The notes: generated by a model from the letters alone, not told the origin. A stretch of 64,000 nucleotides of DNA from Allgaiera indica (GCF_900106675.1 NZ_FNOB01000002.1:268261-332260); one strand, 5' to 3'. Positions 27,714 through 36,019 are shown, numbered from the stretch's first letter. Numbers and translations: made by a program.

Positions 27714-27849
27714 TGCGATCGCCACCCGCCAAAGGCGGGCATACCGGGCCTAGCACCCCGGCCGTCGCCGCCGCCCCGATCAGGCGCGCGCACCAGGCGC
27801 CCGAACCGGAAACCTTGTCCGCGACAAAAGGCACGCCACCCGCGTTCTT

Positions 27850-27890
27850 CTTGGTCCAAATACTCCGGGGGTGCAGGGGGTAGCGCCCCC
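27850..27890. terminator. GC-rich hairpin at a convergent junction (AATACTC-type element)
   Basis: The block contains CCAAATACTCCGGGGG followed by GGGGG-TAGCG-CCCCC. It lies between the end of the flgH operon and the end of flgD. Elements of this shape (a GTATTTGG or CAAATACTC motif next to a G/C hairpin) recur between genes in Rhodobacteraceae and probably work as bidirectional terminators. A related one is at 42898-42950. Confidence 0.5.
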
Positions 27891-27893
27891 GCC

Positions 27894-28601
27894 CTATCCG
27901 GCCGAAAGAATATCGCCCGGGCTGACCTCGGCGCCGTTGCGCAGCTTCAGCGTCTCGCCCGCGCTGCCGAACAGCACCTGATCCACGACCGTGGTCGGAT
28001 AGGTATCGTACGAAATCGTCTTGCCCGACGCATCCACCGCGTTGATCTTGACATGATACACCCCGTCGGGCTGGGCCAGGCCCGCGTCGTTGCGCCCGTC
28101 CCAGCTGAGGTTTTGCATCGTGCCCCCGGCGGTGGGCAGGCCGGTCAGCTTGCGCACCGTGGTGCCGCTGGCGTCGACGACCGTCGCGGTGACCGACGCG
28201 GCGGCGCCGGCCAGGCGATAGCGCGTCTGCCCCGCCCCGCCCGACAATTCGATCCGGTCCGAGGCCAGGCTGACCGAACGCCCCAACATCCCCAGGGACG
28301 CCATCCCCGACATCGCCCCGACCTTGGTGTTCAGCGTCTCGAGGTTCTTGTTGGTCTGCACCGATTGCTCGACCTGCGACAATTGCGCCAACTGCTGCAC
28401 GAACTGCGTCGAATCCATCGGCTTCAGCGGATCCTGGTTCTGGATCTGCGCGGTCAGCAGCTTGAGGAAATTGTTGTAATCGACGCCAAGCTGACCCTGC
28501 GCCTTTGCCGCCGCGCCGGTGCTCGTGCCCGTCGCGCCCGGTACCGTCGCGCCCGGGCTCGCGGCGGTCGGGGCCGCATTCGTGGGAATGGTCGTTGTCA
28601 T
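27894..28601 (-). CDS. flgD: Hook-cap protein FlgD
   Basis: Hook assembly scaffold, 235 aa from ATG 28601 (MTTTIPTNAAPTA). It has the diagnostic N-terminal motif DYNNFLKLLTAQIQNQDPLKPMDSTQFVQQLAQLSQVEQSVQTNKNLETL and the C-terminal FlgD Ig-like domain (NLSWDGRNDAGLAQPDGVYHVKINAVDASGKTISYDTYPTTVVDQV). The open frame upstream overlaps fliK and is not supported. It lies 7 bp after fliK. Confidence 0.95.
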   Translation of the reverse strand: MTTTIPTNAAPTAASPGATVPGATGTSTGAAAKAQGQLGVDYNNFLKLLTAQIQNQDPLKPMDSTQFVQQLAQLSQVEQSVQTNKNLETLNTKVGAMSGMASLGMLGRSVSLASDRIELSGGAGQTRYRLAGAAASVTATVVDASGTTVRKLTGLPTAGGTMQNLSWDGRNDAGLAQPDGVYHVKINAVDASGKTISYDTYPTTVVDQVLFGSAGETLKLRNGAEVSPGDILSAG

Positions 28602-28608
28602 GGTTGCC

Positions 28609-30120
28609 TCACGTCCTGATGTCCAGTGCGCCCCGCCCAATGCGGTCCTGACGCCTGGCGGTGCCGTCTTCGAGCTGCGCCGTGTCGGTCGGCTCCGGGC
28701 CGCCCAATGCCCCCGCCGCGCGGGCCGCGCGCTTGGGCCTTTGCTGCCCGCCCTGACCGTCGCGCCCGGCGAAAGCCTCGAAATCCAGTACCGGCTGCGG
28801 CCCGGGCGTGGCCGAGGCGAACATCTGCGACAGCCGCAGATGGTCATTGCGCAGCGCGGCCAGAACCAGCGGGTTCTCGGCCCGAAGCACAACATTCAAC
28901 CGCCCCGAGCCGTCACGCTTCATGTCGATCTGGATCTCTCCCAGCCCGCGCGGGTGCAGCGCGACGCGGGTCACCCCCTCGGACGGACGCGCCGCGCGGA
29001 TCTGATCGCCCAGCATTCCCGCGAAGGCCTGCGGCGAGGGTGCCAAGGCCTGCACGGAGCCCGGCATCGCCGCTGCCAGCGGCGCGACCGGCACCGAAAG
29101 ATGGGCCGGCACCGGCACGTTCCCTGCCGCCGCAAGCAGCGCGGCCGCACGCCCATCCGCGCCGCCGGCCCCCGCCCCGGACTGCGCCAGCAAGGCCATC
29201 GGATCGGGCGCCCGCTTTGCGGCAGCCTTCACGGCCTCGGCCGCCCCGTGACCCCGCACATCGGCCCCGCCGCCGGACTTCCCCGGCCCGACCTTGCCAA
29301 CCGCCGCCACCGCCGGATCGGCCACCCCATCGGCGCTCCGCGCCATCTGTCCGGCCCGCGCCAGGGTTTCCAGCAGCCCCAGGGACGACTGCGCCGCAGC
29401 CGTGCCCCCCGTCGCCGAGGCCGCCTCGGCCCCCGGCAGCCCGTGGCCTTCACCGATCCGCTCTGCCGTGCGGGGCGACACAACGCCGCCGGGCGCGCCC
29501 GTCGCCACCGCCGGACGCACCAAACCCAACGCCTGGGCCACCAGGGCGAACATCGCCTGCGCCTGTGTCAACGGGTCGCCCTTCTGCAGGTCGGCGCCCG
29601 GCTTTGGCGCGCCCGCCGCGCCGCCCTTGGATGCCGCCAGCGCGGCGGCGATCCGATCCACCGCATTCGTGCCCAGCGCCCCGTCCATGCCGCCCAGCAT
29701 GGCGCCCACCACCTGCGCCGCCGCCTTCAGGATCGCCGAGGCCTTGGCCCGGTCCCCCGAGGCCAGCGCCGCGCGGATCGCCTGCATCGTCTCGGCCTCC
29801 AGCGTTCTCAGCCCGCCGGCGACAGAGACCTTCAGCGCCACCAACTGCGCCGCGCTCGCGCCCTTCCGAGAAAGCCCGCCGGAAATCCCGGCCTCCGCCG
29901 CAGCCCCCGCGCCCTCGGCCCGAGCATCTTGCCGGACGCTATCCGTCGCCTGCGACGAGGCCGCCGCCCTTGTCCCGCCCTGCGCGGGCAATAGCGCCTG
30001 AAACTCGGCGCGCCCAGGCGCGTCGCGCTTGCCCGCCGCGCTGGGGGCGCCGGGGGTACCCCCCGCCCCCAGCTGGGTCAGCAGATTGGGCGGGGCGTTC
30101 GTCGGTGTACGCGGCATCAT
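28609..30120 (-). CDS. fliK: Flagellar hook-length control protein FliK
   Basis: Molecular ruler for the hook, 503 aa. A long Ala/Gly-rich low-complexity ruler region (~1-370) is followed by the conserved C-terminal switch domain (AFAGMLGDQIRAARPSEGVTRVALHPRGLGEIQIDMKRDGSGRLNVVLRAENPLVLAALRNDHLRLSQMFASA). It precedes flgD, the usual pairing. The frame's high GC makes several overlapping shadow frames open on the other strand. Confidence 0.9.
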   Translation of the reverse strand: MMPRTPTNAPPNLLTQLGAGGTPGAPSAAGKRDAPGRAEFQALLPAQGGTRAAASSQATDSVRQDARAEGAGAAAEAGISGGLSRKGASAAQLVALKVSVAGGLRTLEAETMQAIRAALASGDRAKASAILKAAAQVVGAMLGGMDGALGTNAVDRIAAALAASKGGAAGAPKPGADLQKGDPLTQAQAMFALVAQALGLVRPAVATGAPGGVVSPRTAERIGEGHGLPGAEAASATGGTAAAQSSLGLLETLARAGQMARSADGVADPAVAAVGKVGPGKSGGGADVRGHGAAEAVKAAAKRAPDPMALLAQSGAGAGGADGRAAALLAAAGNVPVPAHLSVPVAPLAAAMPGSVQALAPSPQAFAGMLGDQIRAARPSEGVTRVALHPRGLGEIQIDMKRDGSGRLNVVLRAENPLVLAALRNDHLRLSQMFASATPGPQPVLDFEAFAGRDGQGGQQRPKRAARAAGALGGPEPTDTAQLEDGTARRQDRIGRGALDIRT

Positions 30121-30126
30121 TTTCCC

Positions 30127-30870
30127 CTAGCTCAACATCGCGGGCGTGCAGCCCAACCGTTCCAGCCGCAACCGCAGCCGCGACAGCGCGCGCCGCTCGA
30201 ATACCGCGACGCGATCCGCGCTGATCCCCAGCCAAGCCGCCGTCTCGGCAACCGTCTCGGGCTCTGCCGCCAGCTTGCGCCGCTCAAGCAATTCGCGATC
30301 CTGCGCGCCAAGCTGCCCCAGAGCCACAAGCAGGATCTCCCGCACCCGGGTGGCGCTCGATTCCGCTTCTGCGTGCTCTTCGGGCGTGCGCCCCGGCGCG
30401 CGCAGTTCGCCCAGGCTGGCCTCACCCACGCCGCCCGTCGCGTCGATGCTGAGATGCGCCTGCGACGCCAGCAACGCCGCGCGCTGCTCCTCGCCCGAGA
30501 TCCGGCCCCGCCGCGCATCGAAATAAACCCGCGAGGGCATGTTCACGATGGTCTTCATCCGCGCCACCGCGGTCGAGATCGAGGTCTTCACCCACCATTG
30601 CGCATATGTCGAAAACCGCACCGTCTGTTCCAGGTCGAACAGATCGGCCGCGCGCATCAGCCCGATCATCCCCTCGGCCACCAGGTCCTCCAGCTCGACG
30701 GGGTTGGACGTCCAGCGCTGCGCCTGGGCATGAACAAGGCGGGCATGGCTTCGAAGCAGAAGTTCCAGCGCGCGCTGGTCGCCGCGCTCCTGCCAGTCGT
30801 GAAGGGCCCCGCGTTCGTCCTCGACGCTCAAGAGCGGAGCATCAAGCGCATCCTTGTAGCTCAATCCCAT
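30127..30870 (-). CDS. RpoH-like alternative sigma factor in flagellar cluster
   Basis: A 247-aa sigma-70 family protein. Region 2 is clear (residues ~40-105: RLVHAQAQRWTSNPVELEDLVAEGMIGLMRAADLFDLEQTVRFSTYAQWWVKTSISTAVARMKTIVNMPS) and region 4.2 reads as a helix-turn-helix (ETVAETAAWLGISADRVAVFERRALSRLRLRLERLG). The segment after region 2.4 resembles RpoH, but the RpoH box (QRKLFFNLR) is missing and reads YFDARRGRISGEEQRAAL. No FliA homologue appears in the window. A CtrA box lies ~70 bp upstream, so this may be the flagellar class-specific sigma factor. It is followed 6 bp later by fliK. Confidence 0.82.
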   Translation of the reverse strand: MGLSYKDALDAPLLSVEDERGALHDWQERGDQRALELLLRSHARLVHAQAQRWTSNPVELEDLVAEGMIGLMRAADLFDLEQTVRFSTYAQWWVKTSISTAVARMKTIVNMPSRVYFDARRGRISGEEQRAALLASQAHLSIDATGGVGEASLGELRAPGRTPEEHAEAESSATRVREILLVALGQLGAQDRELLERRKLAAEPETVAETAAWLGISADRVAVFERRALSRLRLRLERLGCTPAMLS

Positions 30871-30940
30871 ACGCCGCCGCCTATTCTTACTTTCGCTAGA
30901 ATAGTAAGCACATACAAAGAAATCAGAAAGGTTTATCTTA

Positions 30941-30955
30941 TTAAAGCAAGATTAA
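30941..30955. promoter_or_regulatory. CtrA-type box upstream of the sigma factor gene
   Basis: TTAAAGCAAGATTAA is a perfect TTAA-N7-TTAA site and is followed directly by TTAAC. It sits 71 bp upstream of the sigma gene start in AT-rich promoter DNA. The rest of the intergenic region (30961-31160) is GC-rich and holds no convincing gene. Confidence 0.6.
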
Positions 30956-31160
30956 TTAACATGAACCTTGCGAGGACGCGACGCCGTCGCCGGCGCAAGA
31001 CCCGGCAAGCGCAACGGTGGCCCGCCCCGGCCGCGCGTCCATCATCATCCCGGGCCGACGCCCCGGACGGCCGATTGCCCCCGGGCGGAACACGCAAGGC
31101 GGCCGGGAACCCCGACCGCCCGGCCCGCGCCCCGCGGGAGGAATGACGCAGCCGGAGATG

Positions 31161-31655
31161 TCAGCCCAGGGCGCGATCCCCGCGCGAGAACTGGGTGCTG
31201 CGCTCGGAGCGGGCCTTGTTGCCACGCGCCTGGCCACCGAAGAAGCGCGCGTTCAGCCCATCGTCGCGGAACCCCGCGGGTGGAACTGTGGCGGCCTCGG
31301 GGTGGGAAACATCACGCCCCACATATTGAAGCGCCTTGGCCGCCTCATCCCATATCTCGTCGCCCGATTGGAATTGCCCCGGCGCCTGCGCGACCTCTTC
31401 GAAGATCACCACCGCACCGAAAGGCACCGTCAGCCCCAGTTCCTCGGCCAGCACATCGCCCAGCGAGAGCCCTGGCAGGAGCTCTGTCGCTTCGGGCAGG
31501 ATGCGTGGCGCGCGATGCGGCTCTGCGTTGGCGAGGCAGATCGTTTCAACCGGAAGAAGGGCGCATACTCCACGCGCGATCTCGCCCTGTTCCCCGTCTC
31601 GCCACACAGTTACTGCGCCGCTCCAGATCTGCTCAAGCAGTATATTCACCTTCAT
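31161..31655 (-). CDS. Hypothetical protein in flagellar cluster
   Basis: A 164-aa protein I do not recognise: MKVNILLEQIWSGAVTVWRDGEQGEIARGVCALLPVETICLANAEPHR, later LPGLSLGDVLAEELGLTVPFGAVVIFEEVAQAPGQFQSGDEIWDEAAKALQYVGRDVSHPEAATVPPAGFRDDG. The composition is normal for a soluble cytoplasmic protein and there is no signal or membrane segment. The opposite strand is also open over most of this span but reads as Arg/Pro-rich low-quality sequence, so the minus strand is preferred. Confidence 0.6.
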   Translation of the reverse strand: MKVNILLEQIWSGAVTVWRDGEQGEIARGVCALLPVETICLANAEPHRAPRILPEATELLPGLSLGDVLAEELGLTVPFGAVVIFEEVAQAPGQFQSGDEIWDEAAKALQYVGRDVSHPEAATVPPAGFRDDGLNARFFGGQARGNKARSERSTQFSRGDRALG

Positions 31656-32030
31656 GTCTAAACCGTCTCTCAGACATCCCCACCGTCTTCAGACTTTAAC
31701 TTCACGATTTTTCACGCGTAAGTTTTTCTTTGTTAATTCTTGTGTCATGCGGCCTTCGCCCATGCCACCGACAGCCCGCCGCAGCGCAGACCCGGCGCCA
31801 GCAGCGCGGCGGCACCTAATCCGCCTTGTTCCAACCACAATTCGCACCCAAACATCTGGGCGACACATACTGCTGATAGTAGAAATAAGGCACGCCACCC
31901 CCTATATACAGATAAGTCGCGTCTATCGGATCTTTACAATTGATCGACTTGACCGGGGTCGGCGCCGATCGCGGCGCACGGGAATCAGTCGCCCGAAGCC
32001 CGCCGCCGAACCTTAGCCCAAGTTCACGGC
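31656..32030. other. 375-bp gap with promoter DNA and a possible gene remnant
   Basis: The left part (31680-31745) is AT-rich and likely holds the promoter of the minus-strand gene ending at 31161. On the minus strand, about 31816-31990 reads as a protein-like C-terminus (PTPVKSINCKDPIDATYLYIGGGVPYFYYQQYVSPRCLGANCGWNKAD, stop at 31816-31818). It has no in-frame ATG or GTG outside the next regulator gene, so it may be a decayed exported cysteine-containing protein. Confidence 0.4.
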
Positions 32031-32768
32031 CTAAACGGATTCGGCCTGGACCTCTTCGCAGAAGACATAGCCCTTGAACCGGATCGAGCGCAGGGCATAG
32101 CGGCCGCCGAACGCCTTGTGCAGCTTCTTGCGGATATTCGCGACATGGACATCGTAGCGCCGGTCGCCATATTCCCATTCGGCCTGACCGATCTGGCGCG
32201 CCAGCTCGTCGCGGCTTACGATCTCGCCCCCCGACCGGATCAGAACCGCCATCAGCTCGGCCTCGGCGCGGGTCAAGCGCACCGATTGCGACAGGCCCGC
32301 CGCGTGCAGGCGGTTGTCTCGGTCGATCAGCACCTGTGGAACAGTTTCGCTGCCCCTTCCACCGGTCTGCGAAAATTTGACGCCCAGCCGCGCGCGCAGG
32401 CGCAGGCCAAGCTCGCGCAGCGTCAGGGGCGCGCGCTGCACGTCATCGGCCCCGGCCGCGAAGGCATCGCCGGCCTCGTCCAGCGTCCCGGACGAGGCAA
32501 GGTAAAGGATGAAACTGCGCAGCCCCGCCGCGCGCAAGTCATGCAACAGCCCAAGCGCCGTATCGGGGCAGGATTGCCCCGAGATCACCATCAGCCGCGG
32601 CTGCGGATCGAACAGCGGCTCGCGAAGCAGCGCCGCCGCGGGCCTGATCTCGCCGCCGTCGACGATGAAGCCACAGCTGCGTCGCAGGAATATCTGAAGA
32701 TCCCGACGCTCATCGGGATCTGACGCGAAGACAAAGGCCTTCGGCTCGGCCCCGGCATTGTTCTGCAT
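32031..32768 (-). CDS. Second OmpR-type regulator lacking the phospho-acceptor Asp
   Basis: A 245-aa two-domain protein. The N-terminal receiver-like domain (EPKAFVFASDPDERRDLQIFLRRSCGFIVDGG) reads RLMVISGQSCPD where the phospho-Asp loop is expected, so the Asp is lost. The C-terminal OmpR winged helix is complete (QSVRLTRAEAELMAVLIRSGGEIVSRDELARQIGQAEWEYGDRRYDVHVANIRKKLHKAFGGRYALRSIRFKGYVF). I chose ATG 32768; a longer open frame to 32876 lacks support. It is divergent from the first MucR gene. Like the regulator at 17518, it is an FtcR/Rem-type candidate. Confidence 0.78.
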   Translation of the reverse strand: MQNNAGAEPKAFVFASDPDERRDLQIFLRRSCGFIVDGGEIRPAAALLREPLFDPQPRLMVISGQSCPDTALGLLHDLRAAGLRSFILYLASSGTLDEAGDAFAAGADDVQRAPLTLRELGLRLRARLGVKFSQTGGRGSETVPQVLIDRDNRLHAAGLSQSVRLTRAEAELMAVLIRSGGEIVSRDELARQIGQAEWEYGDRRYDVHVANIRKKLHKAFGGRYALRSIRFKGYVFCEEVQAESV

Positions 32769-33096
32769 GAGTCCCCAACCCGATACCCTGAACCAGCAAG
32801 TTTGCCGGAGGCGCACCAAAGCTGTCCCGCCACGCCCCGACCGACGGCACGAGCCCCATTTCATCGCGCGCGTCATAGCACCCCTATACCAAGTGTTTCA
32901 TACAGAAAAACCCCTCCTTGCGTACAGGAAACGCTTCTTGGCGCGGGCCAGCCACAGACCGGCTCACCAAGATCAGCGAAGATGTGAATAAGTTTTGTTC
33001 TTTGACCTGTTCTTAATATTCTGCCCCATCTAGAGATATGCCGATGCATGGAGATCGGCCAAGTTCATCAATCAGCCTTAGGGGGGCCGGGTTTCG
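32769..33096. promoter_or_regulatory. Divergent promoter region between the winged-helix regulator and MucR genes
   Basis: A 328-bp gap with an AT-rich core (about 32880-33030), including TTTGACC and TTAATATTCTG stretches. I see no gene and no perfect CtrA box. Both neighbouring genes would be transcribed outward from here. Confidence 0.35.
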
Positions 33097-33492
33097 ATGA
33101 TGGGTAGCAGCGACGCCGGCAATACGCCTTTGATCGAGGAGATCGCCGCCCTGGTCGAGGCGCAGATCGCCCATGCTGGCCTTGCGACCGGCGAGGCGCT
33201 GCGCCTTGCCCTGAGGCTGCAGGCGGTGATGCTGGGGCCAAGCGCGCAACCCGCGCCCACGCCTGCGGTTCCGGTCGAGGACAGCATCCAGCCCGACCAC
33301 CTGATCTGCCTTGAAACCGGGGCAAAGGTGGTCCTTTTGCGGCGGCATCTGATGCAAAAGCTCGGCCAGACGCCCGAGCAATATCGGCGCAAGTGGGATC
33401 TGCCGCCGGATTATCCGCTGGTTGCCCCCGATTACGCCCGCGCCCGCGCCCTCAGCCGCAGCGGCCGGCGCGCGCCGCCACCCGCAAGGTAA
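33097..33492 (+). CDS. MucR/Ros-family regulator without zinc ligands
   Basis: A 131-aa protein of the Ros/MucR family. The C-terminal DNA-binding region is recognisable (DHLICLETGAKVVLLRRHLMQKLGQTPEQYRRKWDLPPDYPLVAPDYARARALSRSGRRA). The Cys-x2-Cys of the zinc finger reads CLET and the second His is replaced (RRHLMQKLG), so only one Cys and one His remain and zinc binding is unlikely. Zinc-less members of the family that still bind DNA are known. It sits 196 bp upstream of a zinc-intact paralogue. Confidence 0.8.
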   Translation: MMGSSDAGNTPLIEEIAALVEAQIAHAGLATGEALRLALRLQAVMLGPSAQPAPTPAVPVEDSIQPDHLICLETGAKVVLLRRHLMQKLGQTPEQYRRKWDLPPDYPLVAPDYARARALSRSGRRAPPPAR

Positions 33493-33688
33493 CCCGCTTG
33501 GCAAGGAGACATTGCAAGAAATTATCGCGACAATTCTGCAATTTGGAGACGGACCGTCGGCCCAGGGGCCGGTTTTCGCCGATCGCGGCAAGGACAGGCC
33601 AAGTTTCTTGACGACAAATACAACATAGACCTACAATTGGTACTGTTACAGGCAAGTATTAATGAGTTCGGAATAAGAAGGATCTGAA

Positions 33689-34135
33689 ATGAACAACCCG
33701 AAGGGCACTGACCCGTCGAACACGGTGGCCATGATCGCCTCGGCCTTCGCGGCCCGGCCCGACACCTCGATCGACGACATCGTCGAGCTGGTCGCGCGGC
33801 TCACCCGGCAGTTCCAGGCCGCCCCGCTGGGCGCCGATCACGCCATCGTCACCGCGCCGGTGGCGCGGAGCGGCGCGCAGCAGGCGGTCGCGCATCCCGC
33901 GATGGCCCCCGAACAGGCGGTGACCGAGGACAAGGTCTACTGCCTGTGCTGCGGCAAGGGCTTCAAGATGCTCAAGCGCCATCTGGGCGCCGAACACGGG
34001 CTGACCGAGGACGAGTATCGCGCCCGCTTCAACCTGCCAGCCGACATGCCGCTGGTGGCGCCCAGCTACAGCGCCCGCAAGGCCGATTACGCCAAGCGCA
34101 TGGGCCTGGGAAAATACCGCCGCGAAGACGCCTGA
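33689..34135 (+). CDS. MucR/Ros-family zinc-finger regulator
   Basis: A 148-aa protein with an N-terminal helical part (MIASAFAARPDTSIDDIVELVARLTRQF) and an intact MucR zinc finger (VYCLCCGKGFKMLKRHLGAEHGLTEDEYRARFNLPADMPLVAPSYSARKADYAKRMGLGKYRRE), with Cys-x2-Cys and two His ligands. MucR proteins act as H-NS-like repressors of motility, exopolysaccharide and cell-cycle genes in alphaproteobacteria. It sits between the flagellar regulators and motB and is followed by a strong terminator. Confidence 0.88.
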   Translation: MNNPKGTDPSNTVAMIASAFAARPDTSIDDIVELVARLTRQFQAAPLGADHAIVTAPVARSGAQQAVAHPAMAPEQAVTEDKVYCLCCGKGFKMLKRHLGAEHGLTEDEYRARFNLPADMPLVAPSYSARKADYAKRMGLGKYRREDA

Positions 34136-34219
34136 GCGCCCTTCCCGCGGCATGCGGTGCGGCCCCCTGGGCGCATGCTGCCCGGGAAACGCCCAGGCAG
34201 CATCCCAAAGATGACCAAG

Positions 34220-34246
34220 ACGCGCCTCTTTTTTGGCGCGTTTTTT
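34220..34246 (+). terminator. Rho-independent terminator after the MucR gene
   Basis: A 7-bp stem ACGCGCC (34220-34226) / GGCGCGT (34235-34241) with a T-rich loop is followed by six T residues (34241-34246). It insulates motB from the MucR gene. Confidence 0.85.
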
Positions 34247-34337
34247 GATGAGCTTGGCCCCCGTGGGGCGCATTGTCCGAAGAATCGGATGGCCTTCCGC
34301 CTGACCGCAGTATCCCGGCGCGGGGAAGGAAACACTC

Positions 34338-35549
34338 ATGGCAGCTCGCCAGCAGGCTCGACCTATCATCATCCGGCGTGTCGACGAAGATGTCGATCAT
34401 GCCCCTCACGGCGGCGCGTGGAAGGTGGCCTATGCCGATTTCATGACCGCGATGATGGCGTTCTTCCTGCTGATGTGGATCGTCTCTAGTGCCACCAAGG
34501 ACCAGCTTAGGGGCATTTCGGACTATTTCGCGCCCGCCAAGGTCTCGATGACGGCCAAGGGCGGGCTGGGGGCGCTGGGGGGCACGACCTTCGGCCCCAA
34601 GGGCACGCTGAATCAGTCGAACGGTGTCTCGGCCCCCAAGGGGTTGGTCACCAAGACCCGCCATCCCGAAAGCGCCCAGACCCATCCCTTGCCGCAGATG
34701 ACCGACCGCAAGGCGCCCGCCGATGCTGCGGCAGCCACGGCGAAACCCGCGATCGTGCCGGCTAGGGACGCGGAACATGGGGCCGCGCACGCTGGGACCG
34801 CGCAAGCCGGGGCGGTGCGGACCGTGATCAAGACGGTCGAAAGCCATGCCGCTGACGATGCCAATTTCAGGAAGGTCGAACGCGAGGTAACGACGGCGAT
34901 GAACTCCGCGGCCGATCTGCGGCCGTTGCTGAAAAACGTGATGTTCGAGCAGACCAAGGACGGGCTGAACATCCAGATCGTCGATCAGGACAAACGGCCG
35001 ATGTTTGCCTCTGGCAGCGCCAAGGTCGATGGCGCGACCCTGCACCTGATGCAGCGTCTGGCCAAGGTGATCGCGGGGCTGCCCAACAAGATCCGTATCT
35101 CGGGTCATACGGATGCGGTGCCCTACGCCGAGGGCGCCAGTCATGACAATTGGGAACTGTCCTCGGAACGCGCAAACGCGACCCGGCGGGTGTTTCTGTC
35201 GTCGGGTGTCGCACGGGACCGGATCGCGCGGATTTCGGGCGTCGCTGACACCGATCCTCTGATCCCGGAGGATCCGCGCGACCCGCGCAACCGCCGGATC
35301 ACCGTGACCCTGGCCTACCAGCAGCCGGCGCCGCCTGCCACGGCCACGGCCACGTCCGAGCCGCCGCGCGCGGCCTCCAATCCGGTGCCCGAAGCCGGGC
35401 CCTCCGTACCCGCCTCTGCCCCGCCCGCGACTGCGCCGCAAGGCGGCACCATCAGCGCGAAAGCCGCGGCCAGTGCCGCCGCGCCTGCAGCCCTGGCGCG
35501 CACCTATTCGATGATCGGCCTGGAAGACTTGCGCCGCGCGGCCAACTAG
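34338..35549 (+). CDS. motB: Flagellar stator protein MotB
   Basis: MotB anchors the stator to peptidoglycan. At 403 aa it has a short cytoplasmic N-terminus, one membrane helix with the proton-accepting Asp (KVAYADFMTAMMAFFLLMWIVSS, Asp34), a plug/linker region, and an OmpA-type peptidoglycan-binding domain (RISGHTDAVPYAEGASHDNWELSSERANATRRVFLSSGVARDRIARISGVADTDPLIPEDPRDPRNRRITVTL). A Pro/Ala-rich tail of ~70 residues follows this domain, which is longer than usual. It converges with the FliJ-like gene and motA. Confidence 0.95.
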   Translation: MAARQQARPIIIRRVDEDVDHAPHGGAWKVAYADFMTAMMAFFLLMWIVSSATKDQLRGISDYFAPAKVSMTAKGGLGALGGTTFGPKGTLNQSNGVSAPKGLVTKTRHPESAQTHPLPQMTDRKAPADAAAATAKPAIVPARDAEHGAAHAGTAQAGAVRTVIKTVESHAADDANFRKVEREVTTAMNSAADLRPLLKNVMFEQTKDGLNIQIVDQDKRPMFASGSAKVDGATLHLMQRLAKVIAGLPNKIRISGHTDAVPYAEGASHDNWELSSERANATRRVFLSSGVARDRIARISGVADTDPLIPEDPRDPRNRRITVTLAYQQPAPPATATATSEPPRAASNPVPEAGPSVPASAPPATAPQGGTISAKAAASAAAPAALARTYSMIGLEDLRRAAN

Positions 35550-35555
35550 CGCGGC

Positions 35556-36005
35556 TCAGCGCGCCCTGCGGCCCAGGCCCGGCCCGCCTTCGCGCCCACG
35601 ATGGGCGCGCAACGCGATCTCGTCCAACTCGGCGGCCTCGGCCTTGGCGGCGGCGGTCCGAAGCGCCCCCCGCACACCATCGAGCAGCCGCTCGTTCGCC
35701 TTGGCCTCGCGGAACCGCGCCAAAAGTGCGGCCTCGGCCTCGGCCAGTTCCGTCTCTAGCCTGGCGCGCTCTTCCAGAAGGTCGGCCTCCTCGGCGCGCA
35801 TCGCCCGTAGATAGCCCGGCAGATAGGGGGCGGCCTCGATGCTGCGCGGCGCCCCTTGCCCCTGTAGCGCCTCGTGCAACCGCGCCCGCGCGGCATCTAT
35901 TTCAGCGATGCCAGCCAGGATCCGGCGCGTCTGTATGGCCTGGGCTTCAAGCGCCCGCTGACGCAGACGGCCCGTCAGTTCCAGCGTGCCCAGCCGCCCA
36001 GCCAT
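35556..36005 (-). CDS. fliJ: FliJ-like coiled-coil protein
   Basis: A 149-aa, almost fully helical protein (LELTGRLRQRALEAQAIQTRRILAGIAEIDAARARLHEAL, then YLRAMRAEEADLLEERARLETELAEAEAALLARFREAKANERLLDGV). Length and pattern fit FliJ, the stalk protein of the export ATPase. I chose ATG 36005, 15 bp after the motA stop; the upstream open frame lies inside motA and is spurious. FliJ conservation is weak, so the name is provisional. Confidence 0.6.
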   Translation of the reverse strand: MAGRLGTLELTGRLRQRALEAQAIQTRRILAGIAEIDAARARLHEALQGQGAPRSIEAAPYLPGYLRAMRAEEADLLEERARLETELAEAEAALLARFREAKANERLLDGVRGALRTAAAKAEAAELDEIALRAHRGREGGPGLGRRAR

Positions 36006-36019
36006 CCCCCGCGCCGGCC

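Noticed and set aside
30968..31699. Plus-strand open frames opposite the hypothetical gene at 31161-31655
   Set aside because: They are Arg/Pro-rich with no folded pattern, while the minus-strand product has normal composition.
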